DNA from: Owenia fusiformis
Lineage: Eukaryota; Annelida; Polychaeta; Sabellida; Oweniidae
Assembly (NCBI GenBank): GCA_903813345.2
Contig: CAIIXF020000001.1
Coordinates: 1,986,001-2,050,000, forward strand
Length of the DNA stretch: 64,000 bases
Direction of reading: 5' to 3'
Part shown: positions 54,440 through 64,000 of the stretch, in pieces
Position numbering within the stretch: the first letter of the stretch is position 1
Layout of the letters: each line of letters opens with the position of its first letter
Translations under genes and position numbers: made by a program
Notes under the pieces: model-generated
Seen by the model: the letters and a program-made list of their open reading frames with translations, nothing else
What the model was told of the DNA's origin: nothing
Database searches by the model: none

Positions 54440-56342
54440 GTAAGTCATTCAATATTATAAATGAATAATTATTGATATTAATAATACCGAATAATAATAA
54501 TGAAATTATTGTTGTTCTTATTTCAAACTATTTCCTGGCTTATTTTGGATTTTTGATGCTCTTGTATGAATGTGTTTTTTGGTTTATAAACAGAATATGG
54601 ACAGCATATAGATGTTACATCAATTTTTAAGAATTATATTGTGTTTAATGATCACAGATAAAAACACAGCTGGTAAATTGTACAAAAACAATTTTTATTA
54701 TTATTATATGATGGAGAAACTTTCCTGGCATGATAATTTCATATATTTTACAAACTGCACCAATTGACCTCAACTAAGTTTCTTCTGTAAATTCTTAAAC
54801 ATCTCATAAAGAAAAACTAGTGATTGCTGACTGATTGATTTATTAGGCTCCAGGAGTGATCATAATGACAGGTCCCCTGTTCTCCTATATAGGCAGGGGT
54901 TAATAGGTTACAACCCTGCAAGTAGTAACTATGAACCTAAAATATTAGAGCTTCCTTTCTACCTATAGCCTCCACAAAATTGTAATTGATTTTTCATGTT
55001 TTTTATCATGCTGTAAAATAAACCCCATAATTATAAGGCTAATGATACTAACTTTGACATAAAATTTGTACCTGATAACTCTCATGTTATTTTCACAGCT
55101 TGCTTTTCTGGTATTACCCTATGGTATTCTATTTACAGCAAGATCATGGCCCAAAATTACACTTTGCTTTTAGTAGACCTGAAGACGTGAATACCTAATG
55201 ACATTTTCTTGGAAAATTTTATTGAATCAAATTGATCTTGCTTGATGTTAATAATATTAACTTTTGTTTGTGAAATCATTTGTTCGCCAAAATTATTCTT
55301 GCTCAACACAGTTAAGAATGTTTGACTTGAATTTATGAATTAAAGATTTCCATAAAAAAATATTTTAATTTTTGCTTTTTGACATCAAATAATAGCCTAA
55401 TATTCTGAGCCATCATTATTTATGATTGTTAAACATACAAGCAATCAGTGTATCTAAATATTTTTTTCATCAAATACGTCAAGTGAAATATTGCTACCAT
55501 TGGGATGTTGCGTGGTTATTCTTAAAATAAAATTGACAAAATTGTTTTGTGTTGTAAAATCGTTATGATGCATCAGTGCTACTGTAAATCATTCATTATT
55601 AGAATGCAAATATTTTGTCATTGTTGCTCCATGCTTTAATATTACGGTTTTGTTATTTTGACATTCTTCCTGTGCGATTAAAAATACTCGTTTGAACACT
55701 TTGGTTACAGTATCAGAGAAAAGTAGGGTATATGAATCATATTATTATAAAAACAGTCAACTGTTATCATCATTAGCTAGAGACAATAACTTAAAAATAC
55801 TTTTACTATAACCTTTAAACTTTACTTGGTAGGAGGTGGTATCTCTTTAATTCTTTAAAATGATGAGTATTACACAGAAACATTTGAATTGCCAACTTAA
55901 TTTGCAAAATTATATCTGATAAATTCTGTAAGGCACTCTGGAAAACAGTTGGGAATGTCGGGGTGAGAAGAATAGGTTGATAAAATTAAATATGTTTTCT
56001 TTACATGTATATTCATTTGTAAAAACACTATTGTCTCTATTTTATATTCTGTTTAATTACATTTTGTGAAGAATTGTAAAATACTAACAGCTAAATAAAT
56101 AATATAGAGGACTAGAATTTATATGAATAAATCATTCATAAGCCTTCGATGATTTTATAAAAAGAACTTTAAAACTAATCATATTCAATTTGCAACACAA
56201 TAAAAAGTGAACTAATTGAATTCAGAGAGTTTCATTGAAGGCTGAAAACAACATCATCGTAGAGTAACAATGCATTATAAGGCAGCATTTGTGTTTATTA
56301 AGAACATTAATTAAATATGTTATTTTGTTTGTGTTTTTCTAG
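54440..56342 (+). other. Intron immediately upstream of the hb coding body
   Basis: AT-rich and without open exon-like segments. It ends in TTTGTGTTTTTCTAG, a good polypyrimidine tract and acceptor (AG at 56341-56342). Whichever upstream exon is used, this stretch is intronic or upstream of it. Confidence 0.5.
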
Positions 56343-57274
56343 AAGTGATGCTGCTTGTCAGAATCAGGTATTTGTAATACGAGAAATCGGAATGTCTTCA
56401 GAGGGCGCCACTACCACGGAGGTGAACCAGGGTTACCCTGGCAACGACTTCATGCACAGCAGCTCTAGCCATTCAGAGCACCCACATCCACAAGTGTCAG
56501 ACCCACCCAGCTCTAATGAATCAATGAGTCCACCTGAGCTTCGTGCCGCAGATGATATCACAAGTCCCGTCATGGAGAACGGAGACTACCAGAGTCCTAA
56601 CCCTAGTGCAGTGTACCGAGCAGAGGCCCGTGTGTTTCCTAATGAGAGAGCAAGCCAGGTCTACAATGAGATTGAGCAGAAGCTACGCGCTGATGGGGTA
56701 TCTACTGATCATGTAGTAGACAATATAGAGGGTTCAGAAAGACAGAGTGAATCAACAGAGCACGATCAGAGTGCAGAGAACATTTCATATCAAAAACATG
56801 ATCAAAGCAGTGAAGAAATTCCATACATGAAACACGCTCAGAGTCCAAATGACAATGCTTATCCAAAACATGACCAGAGCATTGATAATGTTTCATATAC
56901 GAAAAGTGATGTTCCTTCAAATTTCTCAGCTGAGCGTGAAGCCGAGAGCCCCGACTTGACAAGCCCTTTGGTGATGGCTGATCAAGACCGTGGAGGAAGC
57001 CCCGGGATGAGCTATTCCAGTGATACCCCCCATAATCACAGCATGTATGATGAAGATATGATGAGCGAGGACAGCTACACTCCCCCATCTTCTGTGGGTA
57101 GCGCCATGCAGATGAACCCAAGCCCTGGATCAATGTTGTCACCCAGAGGACCCGTTGGTAGTCCATGGAACCCAGAGGGCCAATACCCAGGGGTAGTTCC
57201 ACCAGGATTCCAGCACATGGTACCAGACGCAACTGGCAAAGAAATTTACTACTGCCATCTATGTAGCTACTCAG
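56343..57274 (+). CDS. hb: hb coding exon 1 (N-terminal acidic/Ser-rich region and Cys half of finger 1)
   Basis: The exon starts after acceptor TTTTTCTAG and ends at donor CTCAG|GTACT. Translation from ATG 56392 gives 294 full codons plus 1 nt (phase 1). The product is rich in S, P, E and H, with many SP dipeptides and a 4 x 12-residue repeat. It ends in YYCHLCSYS, which is only the zinc-binding Cys pair of finger 1. The His pair must therefore come from the next exon used. Positions 56343-56391 have no stop in frame (SDAACQNQVFVIREIG) and could be coding or 5' UTR. Confidence 0.93.
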
Positions 57275-60200
57275 GTACTAAATCCCTTTCTTTGTATTTA
57301 TCGGTATGAACTTTTTTATCTTTCTGCATTTTAGTTAGCACCTTGAAGATTTCATTTAAGCTCTTTAGGTCCCATTTTTAGTTTGCTTGAATTAGAATAT
57401 TTCTTCTTTGATAGTTATAGAGTAAATTCAAGAATATAGAACAGTCTTATAGTTTCAAGATTGTTTCTTTAGATGATTAGTTGATTGAATGATTGCTTGA
57501 TTTTTCATTGTTTTCTGCATGATGACTTCACTATTGTAGGCCACTCTTCCAACGAATTGACAAGTCACATTGCTAAGCATGATAAGGATGAGATCAAACA
57601 TGGTAATTCACCCGCCTCTGCAAATAACAGAATGACCCATCCCTGGCTAATAACATTTATGTACTTGCATGCTAACAGTACATTATACCTATGTGTTATA
57701 CCCCCTAAAATGACTAATTGAATTTCAGGTCCCCATACTAATAATAAAAATGTATTTGGATGTCACGGGTAAACAATAATATGATGACCTTGCTAATACC
57801 TGAATAAGGGACCTGTCAACATTGGCTAACAACTGATCGAGGGATCAGTCAACATCTCCATGGAAAGATTAGTTTTCATAATTGACATTATTATAATGAT
57901 TACTTACTAACTTTTTAATTTTTCAGATTCATTGGAACATAGTCTTCACATTATGGTTCATTGTTTCATATTTATTATATTTTGTACCCATAACAGCCCA
58001 TCAGCATTAAAAGCTATTACAACTTTGACCTACATCTTTAAAATCATAAAATAACATTAAGTAACAATTATTTTATTGTGACATGGAACTAATTGATAGA
58101 AGTGAGTTAGATACTGATCTGGTTATGGAAATAAAATATATTTAATCATAGAACAGATTTAAAAAGTATAAAGACATTCTTATAGTATTAAGTACACAAG
58201 AAGACAATATATGATAATATGTGGCGTTCAATTCATTATTTATCAGGGCATGCAGAAATCGCATCTCTTAGTTAAGGCTGAAAGTCTGCAGTTGTACATA
58301 CCATCATATAAACAAAGGGAAACATTTAATTCATGTTCATTTTATGTATTTACAGGGAACTCTAAATTCCACTTCAACTCTCACATGAACTCCCACTTTG
58401 AACATAGATGTCCCCACTGTGACTACACATCTCGCACTGAAGGTCGTTTGAAGCGCCACATCAAAGATTTCCACAGTGATGACCCACCAGATAGCTTTTC
58501 TGGACAGCCACGTCACATCGTGCGTACTCCTGGACGACCCAAGGTGTTCCGTTGCAAGCAATGTGAATTTACATCTGTAGATAAGGTATGACTAAACATA
58601 AATAATGGCCTTGTGTTTTTTTTCTATTTCGTCACTATATAATTACTGTGTACTTTACCTTATTATCCCCCACAGTAATTTCTTTTGTTTACTAGTTTTT
58701 CTTTGCATTATTTATATGAATCATATCAATAGTTATGAAGTATTAAAAACCAGTGTCTTATGAAATATATCTTTTGTGATGCAAACCAAAGCAATTAAAT
58801 AATAAAATTGTAATTTTGTGTGATTGTAGATTGAGTTTTGGGAGCATTCACGTAAACACATCAAGGCAGACAAGGTCCTCCAATGCCCCAAGTGTCCATT
58901 TGTCACCGAGTACAAACATCATCTAGAGTACCATCTACGTAATCATTTTGGATCTAAGCCGTTCAAGTGTCCAAAATGCAACTACTCATGCGTGAACAAG
59001 TCCATGTTGAACTCCCATCTTAAATCGCATAGTAACGTATACCAATATAGATGCGCTGATTGTACCTATGCTACCAAATACTGCCACAGCCTGAAGTTGC
59101 ATCTCCGCAAATATAACCACAAGCCAGCCACAGTCCTGACCACCGATGGCAGTCTACCCATGGATGGATCCGGTGATTTCAATCTTGTTGCTAAGCGTGG
59201 TCCCCCTAGAGGACCCAGGGGGATGAAGTCGGGCCAGGAGAGCAAGACGCCACCCCAAATGCCGATACCACCTGCAGGGTTAATGAACATGCCACAGATG
59301 TCAAAGGTTGTCCCACCTCACATGAACGCAAGGGTTGGTGGTATGATGCCTCCATTTTGGAACTTGATGCATATGAATGGGATGGCCCCTCCTCCCCTGA
59401 TCCCCATGCCTGGTATGATGCATCCATCCAATGAGAAGATGTTCGCAAAGTTGGCCGCCTCGTTACCTCTCAAATGCACCGTATGTGAGTTTGTTGGTGA
59501 ATCCCGTGAATCCCTCACTGAGCACATGCTGAAGGTACATGCAGCCGGTGAGAATTCAGATCTCCTGCGTATGTTTAATGTCTCCTCTGATTCGCTGATG
59601 GAAGAAGCCAAGAAGGCTGCAGAGATGGCAATCAAGACTGAACCCAAAGATGATGGTCCCACCCCCATGAAACAAAGCCCTGAGTCTATGCACCATCAGG
59701 CATCTCCTCGTGATGGCAGCTCTGCTCCCCATCTGTCTCCCCATGCTATGTACAGGTCCCCACCAATGGAGGCAATGCGCCACCATCTTCCAAGTGGAAT
59801 CACGGGTCTCAACAGTGAACTTGAAAGCCTGGCCAGAATGACCATGCAGCTCACAAAGGCAGAACCTAGAGCCCGACTTCCCATCCCTCAGCTACCTCCC
59901 CACATGATGCAGCAGCAACGTAGCCCTGCCGCCCCCATCCAAACCCCTCGTCCTCAGACCAACAGTGAGGCACCACTAGACCTGACAGCCAAGCCCAGAG
60001 ATGATGAACAGCCTTCCCCACGCCAGCCACATGATGATCAACCATCACCTAGATACCCACATGACATGAGGCACCAGCAGGAGACATACAGTTCAGGTGA
60101 TACATCTTTTGCTGCACATATGCTTGGCTTAGAGGGTTTGAAACGGGCTAGAGTAGAGGAGAAAGGTGGCATGAGTGAAGGGGGTGCTGGTTTTAATTCT

Positions 60201-61052
60201 GCTTCTTCTTCGGGGCTTGCTTCGCCTCCAGCTCGCAAACGCTCCCGCAAGGGAAAGGCTTACAAGCTTGACACGCTCTGCTTACGTCTTCAAGAGCGTG
60301 GTACTAACTCTCCCGAGGCTTCAGGTGATGAAGAGCCCCAGGATGCTGCTTCTGCTTCAGCTAGTCATAGTTCTACTAGTCAGACTAACACCACCATTCA
60401 CGCATCTAATCAGCCCTCTGCCATTTCAGGTTCAGAGGCAGAGTCTGACTCCAAGCCAGCCAACACCAGCTCTGATGAGCCTATTGATTATAACGAGATT
60501 CACAACAGTCTCAGTCAATTGAACAATGAGTCCCCAGAGGTTGGTGAGAAATTCAACCTTGCCCCTCGTGCGGCTACCAGTATTCGCAACCCCCTCTCCA
60601 TCAAGAATGCCCCCAAAGAGCCCAGCGCTGAGGAAAGTGCCGCTGAGGCTGCTGCAACTGAGGTCAAGCAGCACTATGATCATCGCAAATCTATGATCAT
60701 GCGCCACAAGGAGACAGAGGCTCCCATGAATGGACATCCCCACTACCCTCACACCCACCCCCATCTGCCACCACAACATCTCCAGAGGGAGCCACCAAGC
60801 ATGGGTGACGTGAATCAGAACCTGCATATGCTGTTAGCATCCAGTAAATTCCCCAATGGATTCCACCCAGCCAAGAATGGTGGTCGTTACGAGTGCTCCT
60901 TCTGTCACCTTGCATTCTTGGACTGTGTCATGTACACCATGCATATGGGTTACCATAGCAACAGGGACCCATTCCGATGTAACATGTGTGGGGTTCACAC
61001 CAAGGACAAAGTAGAATTCTTCTTACATATAGCAAGAGCTGCCCATGCGTAA
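56392..61052 (+). CDS. hb: Hunchback transcription factor (spliced, four coding exons)
   Basis: Coding parts are 56392-57274, [57540-57602 optional], 58356-58585 and 58830-61052, giving 1111 residues without the small exon and 1132 with it. C2H2 fingers (1111-residue numbering) are at 288-308, 313-334, 361-381, 390-410, 418-438, 446-468, 587-608, 1060-1080 and 1088-1110. The consecutive middle block (residues 361-468, with [17 protein letters not shown] and ATKYCHS) and the terminal pair (MHMGYH then RCNMCG) are the hunchback signature; the terminal pair is the dimerisation-type CF domain shared with Ikaros. Other features are four 12-residue repeats (124-171), a PLDLT motif of the CtBP-binding type (753-757) and a basic RKRSRKGK stretch (840-847), a likely nuclear signal. 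Hunchback is a nuclear DNA-binding repressor/activator in axial and neural patterning. ATG 56392 has G at -3, but the exon is open upstream, so a longer N terminus is possible. Confidence 0.95.
56761..56904 (+). repeat. hb: Coding tandem repeat, 4 x 36 bp (12 residues each)
   Basis: Residues 124-171 are four consecutive copies of H-[DA]-Q-S-x5-Y-x-[37 protein letters not shown] and [12 protein letters not shown]. The DNA copies have diverged at many sites while H, Q, S, Y and K are kept. This suggests either constraint on the peptide or a moderately old duplication. Confidence 0.9.
57540..57602 (+). CDS. hb: hb optional 63-nt exon encoding an alternative finger-1 helix
   Basis: Acceptor CTATTGTAG (AG 57538-57539) and donor ACATG|GTAATT (GT 57603) bound a phase 1-1 exon of 21 residues. 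Joined to exon 1 it gives C-x2-C-x12-H-x3-H exactly (CHLCSYSG, then [13 protein letters not shown]). Joined on to exon 3 it leaves that exon's [13 protein letters not shown] as a second helix without its own Cys pair. Skipping it also gives a perfect finger with that second helix. Both forms are in frame. It is most likely a cassette exon that changes finger-1 specificity. I infer splicing from sequence alone. Confidence 0.65.
57603..58355 (+). other. hb intron between optional exon and exon 3
   Basis: AT-rich, about 750 bp. I looked for an additional Cys-pair exon that would complete a second finger and found none. Confidence 0.7.
58356..58585 (+). CDS. hb: hb coding exon 3 (fingers 1b, 2 and start of 3)
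   Basis: After acceptor ATGTATTTACAG, two bases complete a Gly codon. The exon then encodes [13 protein letters not shown] (helix of finger 1), finger 2 ([18 protein letters not shown], residues 313-334), a Pro/Ser linker, and the Cys pair of finger 3 ([11 protein letters not shown]). It ends at donor ATAAG|GTATGA in phase 0, splitting finger 3 between exons. Confidence 0.95.
58830..61052 (+). CDS. hb: hb coding exon 4 (fingers 3b-9 and C terminus)
   Basis: Acceptor GTGTGATTGTAG leads in phase 0 into [10 protein letters not shown], completing finger 3. Fingers 4, 5 and 6 follow with almost no linker. Next come a Met/Pro-rich region, the isolated finger 7 (CTVCEFVG..., 587-608), a long Ser/Pro/His-rich region with KTEP (a possible sumoylation-type IKTEP sequence), PLDLT and RKRSRKGK, and the terminal finger pair. 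The stop TAA is at 61050-61052. The 740 codons form one large open exon with composition clearly unlike the flanking DNA. Confidence 0.97.
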   Translation: MEFWEHSRKHIKADKVLQCPKCPFVTEYKHHLEYHLRNHFGSKPFKCPKCNYSCVNKSMLNSHLKSHSNVYQYRCADCTYATKYCHSLKLHLRKYNHKPATVLTTDGSLPMDGSGDFNLVAKRGPPRGPRGMKSGQESKTPPQMPIPPAGLMNMPQMSKVVPPHMNARVGGMMPPFWNLMHMNGMAPPPLIPMPGMMHPSNEKMFAKLAASLPLKCTVCEFVGESRESLTEHMLKVHAAGENSDLLRMFNVSSDSLMEEAKKAAEMAIKTEPKDDGPTPMKQSPESMHHQASPRDGSSAPHLSPHAMYRSPPMEAMRHHLPSGITGLNSELESLARMTMQLTKAEPRARLPIPQLPPHMMQQQRSPAAPIQTPRPQTNSEAPLDLTAKPRDDEQPSPRQPHDDQPSPRYPHDMRHQQETYSSGDTSFAAHMLGLEGLKRARVEEKGGMSEGGAGFNSASSSGLASPPARKRSRKGKAYKLDTLCLRLQERGTNSPEASGDEEPQDAASASASHSSTSQTNTTIHASNQPSAISGSEAESDSKPANTSSDEPIDYNEIHNSLSQLNNESPEVGEKFNLAPRAATSIRNPLSIKNAPKEPSAEESAAEAAATEVKQHYDHRKSMIMRHKETEAPMNGHPHYPHTHPHLPPQHLQREPPSMGDVNQNLHMLLASSKFPNGFHPAKNGGRYECSFCHLAFLDCVMYTMHMGYHSNRDPFRCNMCGVHTKDKVEFFLHIARAAHA

Positions 61053-61277
61053 CTTTGTTCACCTTGCACAATGTAGACTGGACTAAGTCAAATCAAATGA
61101 CTGATATGATGGGACATTCAACTGTTATTTATATGAAGGAGCTGCCAAAAGAATTAATATTATAAACATTCATCTTAACTGACACTTAGGTGCTTGATGG
61201 TGTCAAGATGCTCGATGGTACAGATTGCTTGTTAGGCTACAGTGAATTAAAAAGCAGTGTTTCTATGCCAGAAAATA

Positions 61278-61285
61278 TGTATATA
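61278..61285 (+). promoter_or_regulatory. Pumilio element TGTATATA
   Basis: Perfect match to UGUANAUA with the preferred UAUA core, 28 nt before another perfect site. Confidence 0.55.
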
Positions 61286-61305
61286 TTCTTTATAATAGAA
61301 GAACA

Positions 61306-61313
61306 TGTAAATA
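61306..61313 (+). promoter_or_regulatory. Pumilio element TGTAAATA
   Basis: Perfect UGUANAUA match, paired with the site at 61278. Confidence 0.55.
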
Positions 61314-61925
61314 TAACGTAGGCTCTCTCCCTTTAAAGCATAGATCTTTGCCTTTTCTAACTGGGTCAAAGTGAGTACAGTAAAATATACAAGTACATGT
61401 TTTAATTCAGCTCTCAAAATGCAGTCTGAAAAGGTGAGAGATCCACTCAGTTATTTAATCAAGTGGCCTATTGCATCCTGTAGTCTGCCCCTTTGCTTCA
61501 TGTTTGCCATAAGTTATAGAAATTAGTCATCCAAGCTGTAATTTTCATTCCATGGGTCCGTAAATGACGCATGTTTACGAGTATGAAAATATCACGAAAC
61601 ATTGTTTATTTAGATAGCCATGTTATTGCTGCCACCGTATGATATGTAATTACCATAGTGCATAGTGTAGTGTAGACATACAATTGTATTTATAGTGTAT
61701 TTCACTCATGTTTTAGTGTTCTTATGTATATCTATGAACAGGTAACATATGTATAATTTAATCCATAATTGAACAGATAAGTTTAGACATATTGTTGGGC
61801 ATAGTGAATTTGATGTATGCTTTCGCTTTATGATTCACAATTTTGATCGAAATGAAGTTAACTGGTTTAAGCATTACCCGGTGGATGTTATAGCATTTAA
61901 TATGCTAATTGATGTATTTCTACAT

Positions 61926-61933
61926 TGTAAATA
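61926..61933 (+). promoter_or_regulatory. Pumilio element TGTAAATA
   Basis: Perfect UGUANAUA match, preceded by CAT so that an ATTGTA box-B-like string is also present. Confidence 0.5.
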
Positions 61934-62319
61934 GTAGAATTAGTTCGCTTGTTAGGTGTTCTTTAGTAAATGATAAAAAGTAAAATTGCAGAGTCATAAA
62001 TGTAGTTGTACAATGATGAGCAAGACAGAAGCGATGCTTACCTTAATGTTGCTTATTTCGTAGCTTTGTAAGCGCTTTTAGTATCTGTTAAACATTGAGC
62101 ATCTATTTAGCTCCAGTCAAAATTGTTCGGGAAAATGCAGGAATGATATGGAAAGATTACATGCTCAATTTGAAAATTCAGAAGGGAATTGTTGAGTGGT
62201 TTAACATTTTGAGATTGCTGAATATGTACGTTGTGAAGACAATGCAATACCACATAGCATTACAAATCAATCATGCATTATATTTTTATTGACAAATCTA
62301 TTGTACTTTTGTACATAAA

Positions 62320-62327
62320 AGTAAATA
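62320..62327 (+). promoter_or_regulatory. Pumilio element TGTACATA
   Basis: Perfect UGUANAUA match. It is the same octamer variant (UGUACAUA) found in the fly hunchback Nanos response element, with an ATTGTA a few bases upstream. Confidence 0.55.
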
Positions 62328-62576
62328 TTATTGAGACAGATATTATGTCTTGTGAAAATTGTATCACATTTGCACCAATGTCACGCATTTTGTGCAATAC
62401 AAATTGAAGATCTCAGTGTAATAGAATAAGACCCAATTGAGCTTATTAAGATTCTCTATCACTTTACTGTCTCATTTAATTGTTAGTGAAAACATTTTAC
62501 AAATTAGCATTTATGGATTTTAATTCCCGATTCCTTTTTCACACATTTAATAAGTAATCAGCATTAATTTATTTTT

Positions 62577-62584
62577 CTACCTCA
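62577..62584 (+). promoter_or_regulatory. let-7 8-mer site CTACCTCA
   Basis: Full complement of the conserved let-7 seed (nt 2-8) plus the A opposite nt 1. First of two such sites. Confidence 0.7.
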
Positions 62585-62841
62585 AATTCAACCTCAAATC
62601 CATCTTGTACACATTTCTAGTTTTGATTTTTCATAAATTTTCTTGAGGTCTTCGCACATTTACTGAAATTACCAAAGTATTTTCTATTTAAATGATACAT
62701 TTATTGTACATGTTCGGATCATGTATTTATGACAAACCAACAACAGTGAAAACTGACATAATATGCGCTTTCAAATAGAATATTTTCATGTCTTAATTTA
62801 TTATAGTCCCAAGTATGTAGTCATATTAAGCTCATGTTATG

Positions 62842-62848
62842 TCAGGGA
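62842..62848 (+). promoter_or_regulatory. lin-4/miR-125 7-mer-A1 site TCAGGGA
   Basis: Complement of miR-125 nt 2-7 plus A opposite nt 1; nt 8 is not paired. It lies 20 nt before the second let-7 site. Confidence 0.4.
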
Positions 62849-62867
62849 TCACTAGGTTTAAAATATT

Positions 62868-62875
62868 CTACCTCA
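62868..62875 (+). promoter_or_regulatory. let-7 8-mer site CTACCTCA
   Basis: Second perfect let-7 8-mer, 291 nt after the first. Confidence 0.7.
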
Positions 62876-63022
62876 CAACAGTATTGACGATTTGCATCTT
62901 TACACATTCAGCATTATTTTGTAATATAGTACTTCCTTATATGGAATAATTACCATATTAGGAAAAAAGATGACATCCATATAAGGTATGAAGATTGAAT
63001 GTAGGTTTAGGTAAAAATCATA

Positions 63023-63030
63023 TGTAAATA
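63023..63030 (+). promoter_or_regulatory. Pumilio element TGTAAATA
   Basis: Fifth perfect UGUANAUA match in the 3' UTR. Confidence 0.5.
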
Positions 63031-63511
63031 GTATCTGGGAATTCTGTACAGTTTGACGTTTAGATTACAGGGATTGAACCGGTGCCGTAAAATGAACAAA
63101 CCAACATTAGGTTTATTGTAAATTGTCTTAATTGAACTCATGTATTTTTGAGTGATTCTTATGAAATCTACATAAAATAGTTGCATTTACAGTACAAGCT
63201 ACAATTCCAAGCAACTATTTCCTGTATATTTTATACAGAACTGTATATTGTACCATATTTATTATATAGCTATAGTTTTCTCAAACTTTCATAATCATTA
63301 CAGTATATTGACTTGTAGAGAATCCATCTTAACATGCAACTGAAGCAATATTGATAAAGAAATGACATTTTAGCTTATAAGTATTGTAATTTGATGGCGA
63401 TCACCTAAAACCATATACTCATTAATTTATTGTTATCTTCTACTTTTGAAGTTTGAATAACTAGTATATTCTGATCAGTGTAGAAAGTGTATGTTAAATG
63501 GAAGTAAATCC

Positions 63512-63517
63512 AATAAA
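63512..63517 (+). terminator. hb: Polyadenylation signal AATAAA of hb
   Basis: Canonical hexamer followed about 25-45 nt later by a T/GT-rich stretch (TTGTTTTTATTGTTGTTTG), the expected downstream element. Cleavage is likely near 63530-63540. Confidence 0.75.
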
Positions 63518-63535
63518 TAGTCATGTATAAATTAT

Positions 63536-64000
63536 ATCATTTGTTTTTATTGTTGTTTGTTTTCCATAGTCATGAATTGTATATTGTAATAGACAGTATA
63601 GTCCAGTTACACCCCCTCAATAAGTTCAAATACCATACTCGTGTATAAAGGATAGTCCAGTTACACTCCCCTCCATAAGTTTGGTAACCCTGATTCCTTT
63701 TAAGGACTATTTATGTTTGAAGATTAATTCAAAAAAGCAGAAAACACCAACAGGCTTAATTAAAGGTACACTCCTTCCAACTCCATTGCTTTATTTATAT
63801 GGTTGTTGAAACCTATTATCACGGGATGTCATCGCCTGATTTGGTCAATGTTAGGGAGCAGGTCGTTTTTACAATAAATTTCAATATTTTCACACAAAAT
63901 ATTTTTTTACTGAAAAACTGCTCATTCGCAGAGAAAATGTACTAGCACATGCAATGACAATGTCAATCACGCTTCTGTACGAAATTCGGCGGAAGTCTTT
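63536..64000. other. Downstream flank
   Basis: Nothing coding is seen. It contains a two-copy tandem duplication with a 54-bp period. Confidence 0.6.
63598..63694. repeat. Two-copy tandem duplication, 54-bp period
   Basis: ATAGTCCAGTTACAC, then a C-rich string and ATAAGTT, occurs at 63598 and again at 63652, with a few substitutions. Confidence 0.8.

Larger units (their letters stand above)
61053..63535 (+). promoter_or_regulatory. hb: hb 3' UTR, rich in post-transcriptional sites
   Basis: The untranslated tail is about 2.5 kb and ends just after the only AATAAA I find between the stop and 63540. It contains five perfect Pumilio elements, two perfect 8-mer let-7 sites and a miR-125-type 7-mer, each listed separately. 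A proximal ATTAAA at 61245 could give a short form lacking all of them. The cleavage coordinate is approximate. Confidence 0.8.

Noticed and set aside
56702-57232. 176-codon minus-strand open frame opposite hb exon 1
   Set aside because: It mirrors the 12-residue repeat and Ser/His-rich codons of hb on the other strand.
59066-60915. Many minus-strand and alternate-frame open frames over the hb exons (for example 59318-59668, 60432-60827, plus 60175-60522)
   Set aside because: They are shadows of the long GC-richer hb coding exon. None has domains, and the hb frame explains the sequence.
58356-61052. Identity as an Ikaros-family protein
   Set aside because: The terminal finger pair is shared with Ikaros, but the consecutive middle fingers with VNKSMLNSH and YQYRCADC, and the N-terminal [13 protein letters not shown], are hunchback-type.
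63060-63090. GGGATTGAACCGG, resembling a minus-strand tRNA T-arm
   Set aside because: No acceptor, D or anticodon stems could be matched around it.

Overview
The window looks like animal nuclear DNA: AT-rich (roughly two thirds A+T), intron-bearing, and full of short repeats and homopolymer tracts. It contains one protein-coding gene I can fully support, a plus-strand orthologue of the zinc-finger transcription factor hunchback (hb), in the last 8 kb. The finger layout is an N-terminal finger pair, a middle block, one isolated finger and a C-terminal CF pair. With the long spacer-rich protein, this suggests a spiralian/lophotrochozoan (mollusc, annelid, brachiopod or relative), but I cannot name the species.

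Layout. Positions 557-4205 hold a perfectly phased minisatellite of 41 units of 89 bp with clear higher-order duplications. About 4.2-56 kb is a long gene-poor region. It carries one non-autonomous hAT-like element with an 8-bp target-site duplication (18600-18927), degenerate tandem repeats near 10 kb and 15 kb, homopolymer C/G tracts, and several short GC-richer islands that look like exons (10945-11056, 12376-12700, 16800-17072, 22391-22561, about 40000-40126, about 46985-47203, 48212-48282, 54366-54439). Some of these may be alternative 5' exons of hb. The coding body of hb begins after a splice acceptor at 56341-56342, so at least one upstream exon must exist.

The hb coding body is four exons: 56343-57274, 57540-57602, 58356-58585 and 58830-61052. 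The 63-nt second exon is in frame and optional. Skipping it gives a 1111-residue protein from ATG 56392 with nine C2H2 fingers. Including it gives 1132 residues and swaps the helix half of finger 1. A 2.5-kb 3' UTR runs to an AATAAA signal at 63512.

The 3' UTR is the richest regulatory text in the window. It has two perfect 8-mer let-7 sites (62577 and 62868), a lin-4/miR-125-type 7-mer 20 nt before the second one, and five perfect Pumilio elements (TGTANATA). Both pathways are established regulators of hb/hbl-1 in arthropods and nematodes, so this one UTR appears to hold the heterochronic and the Nanos/Pumilio inputs together. The most novel candidates are the alternative-helix cassette exon and the set of possible alternative first exons.
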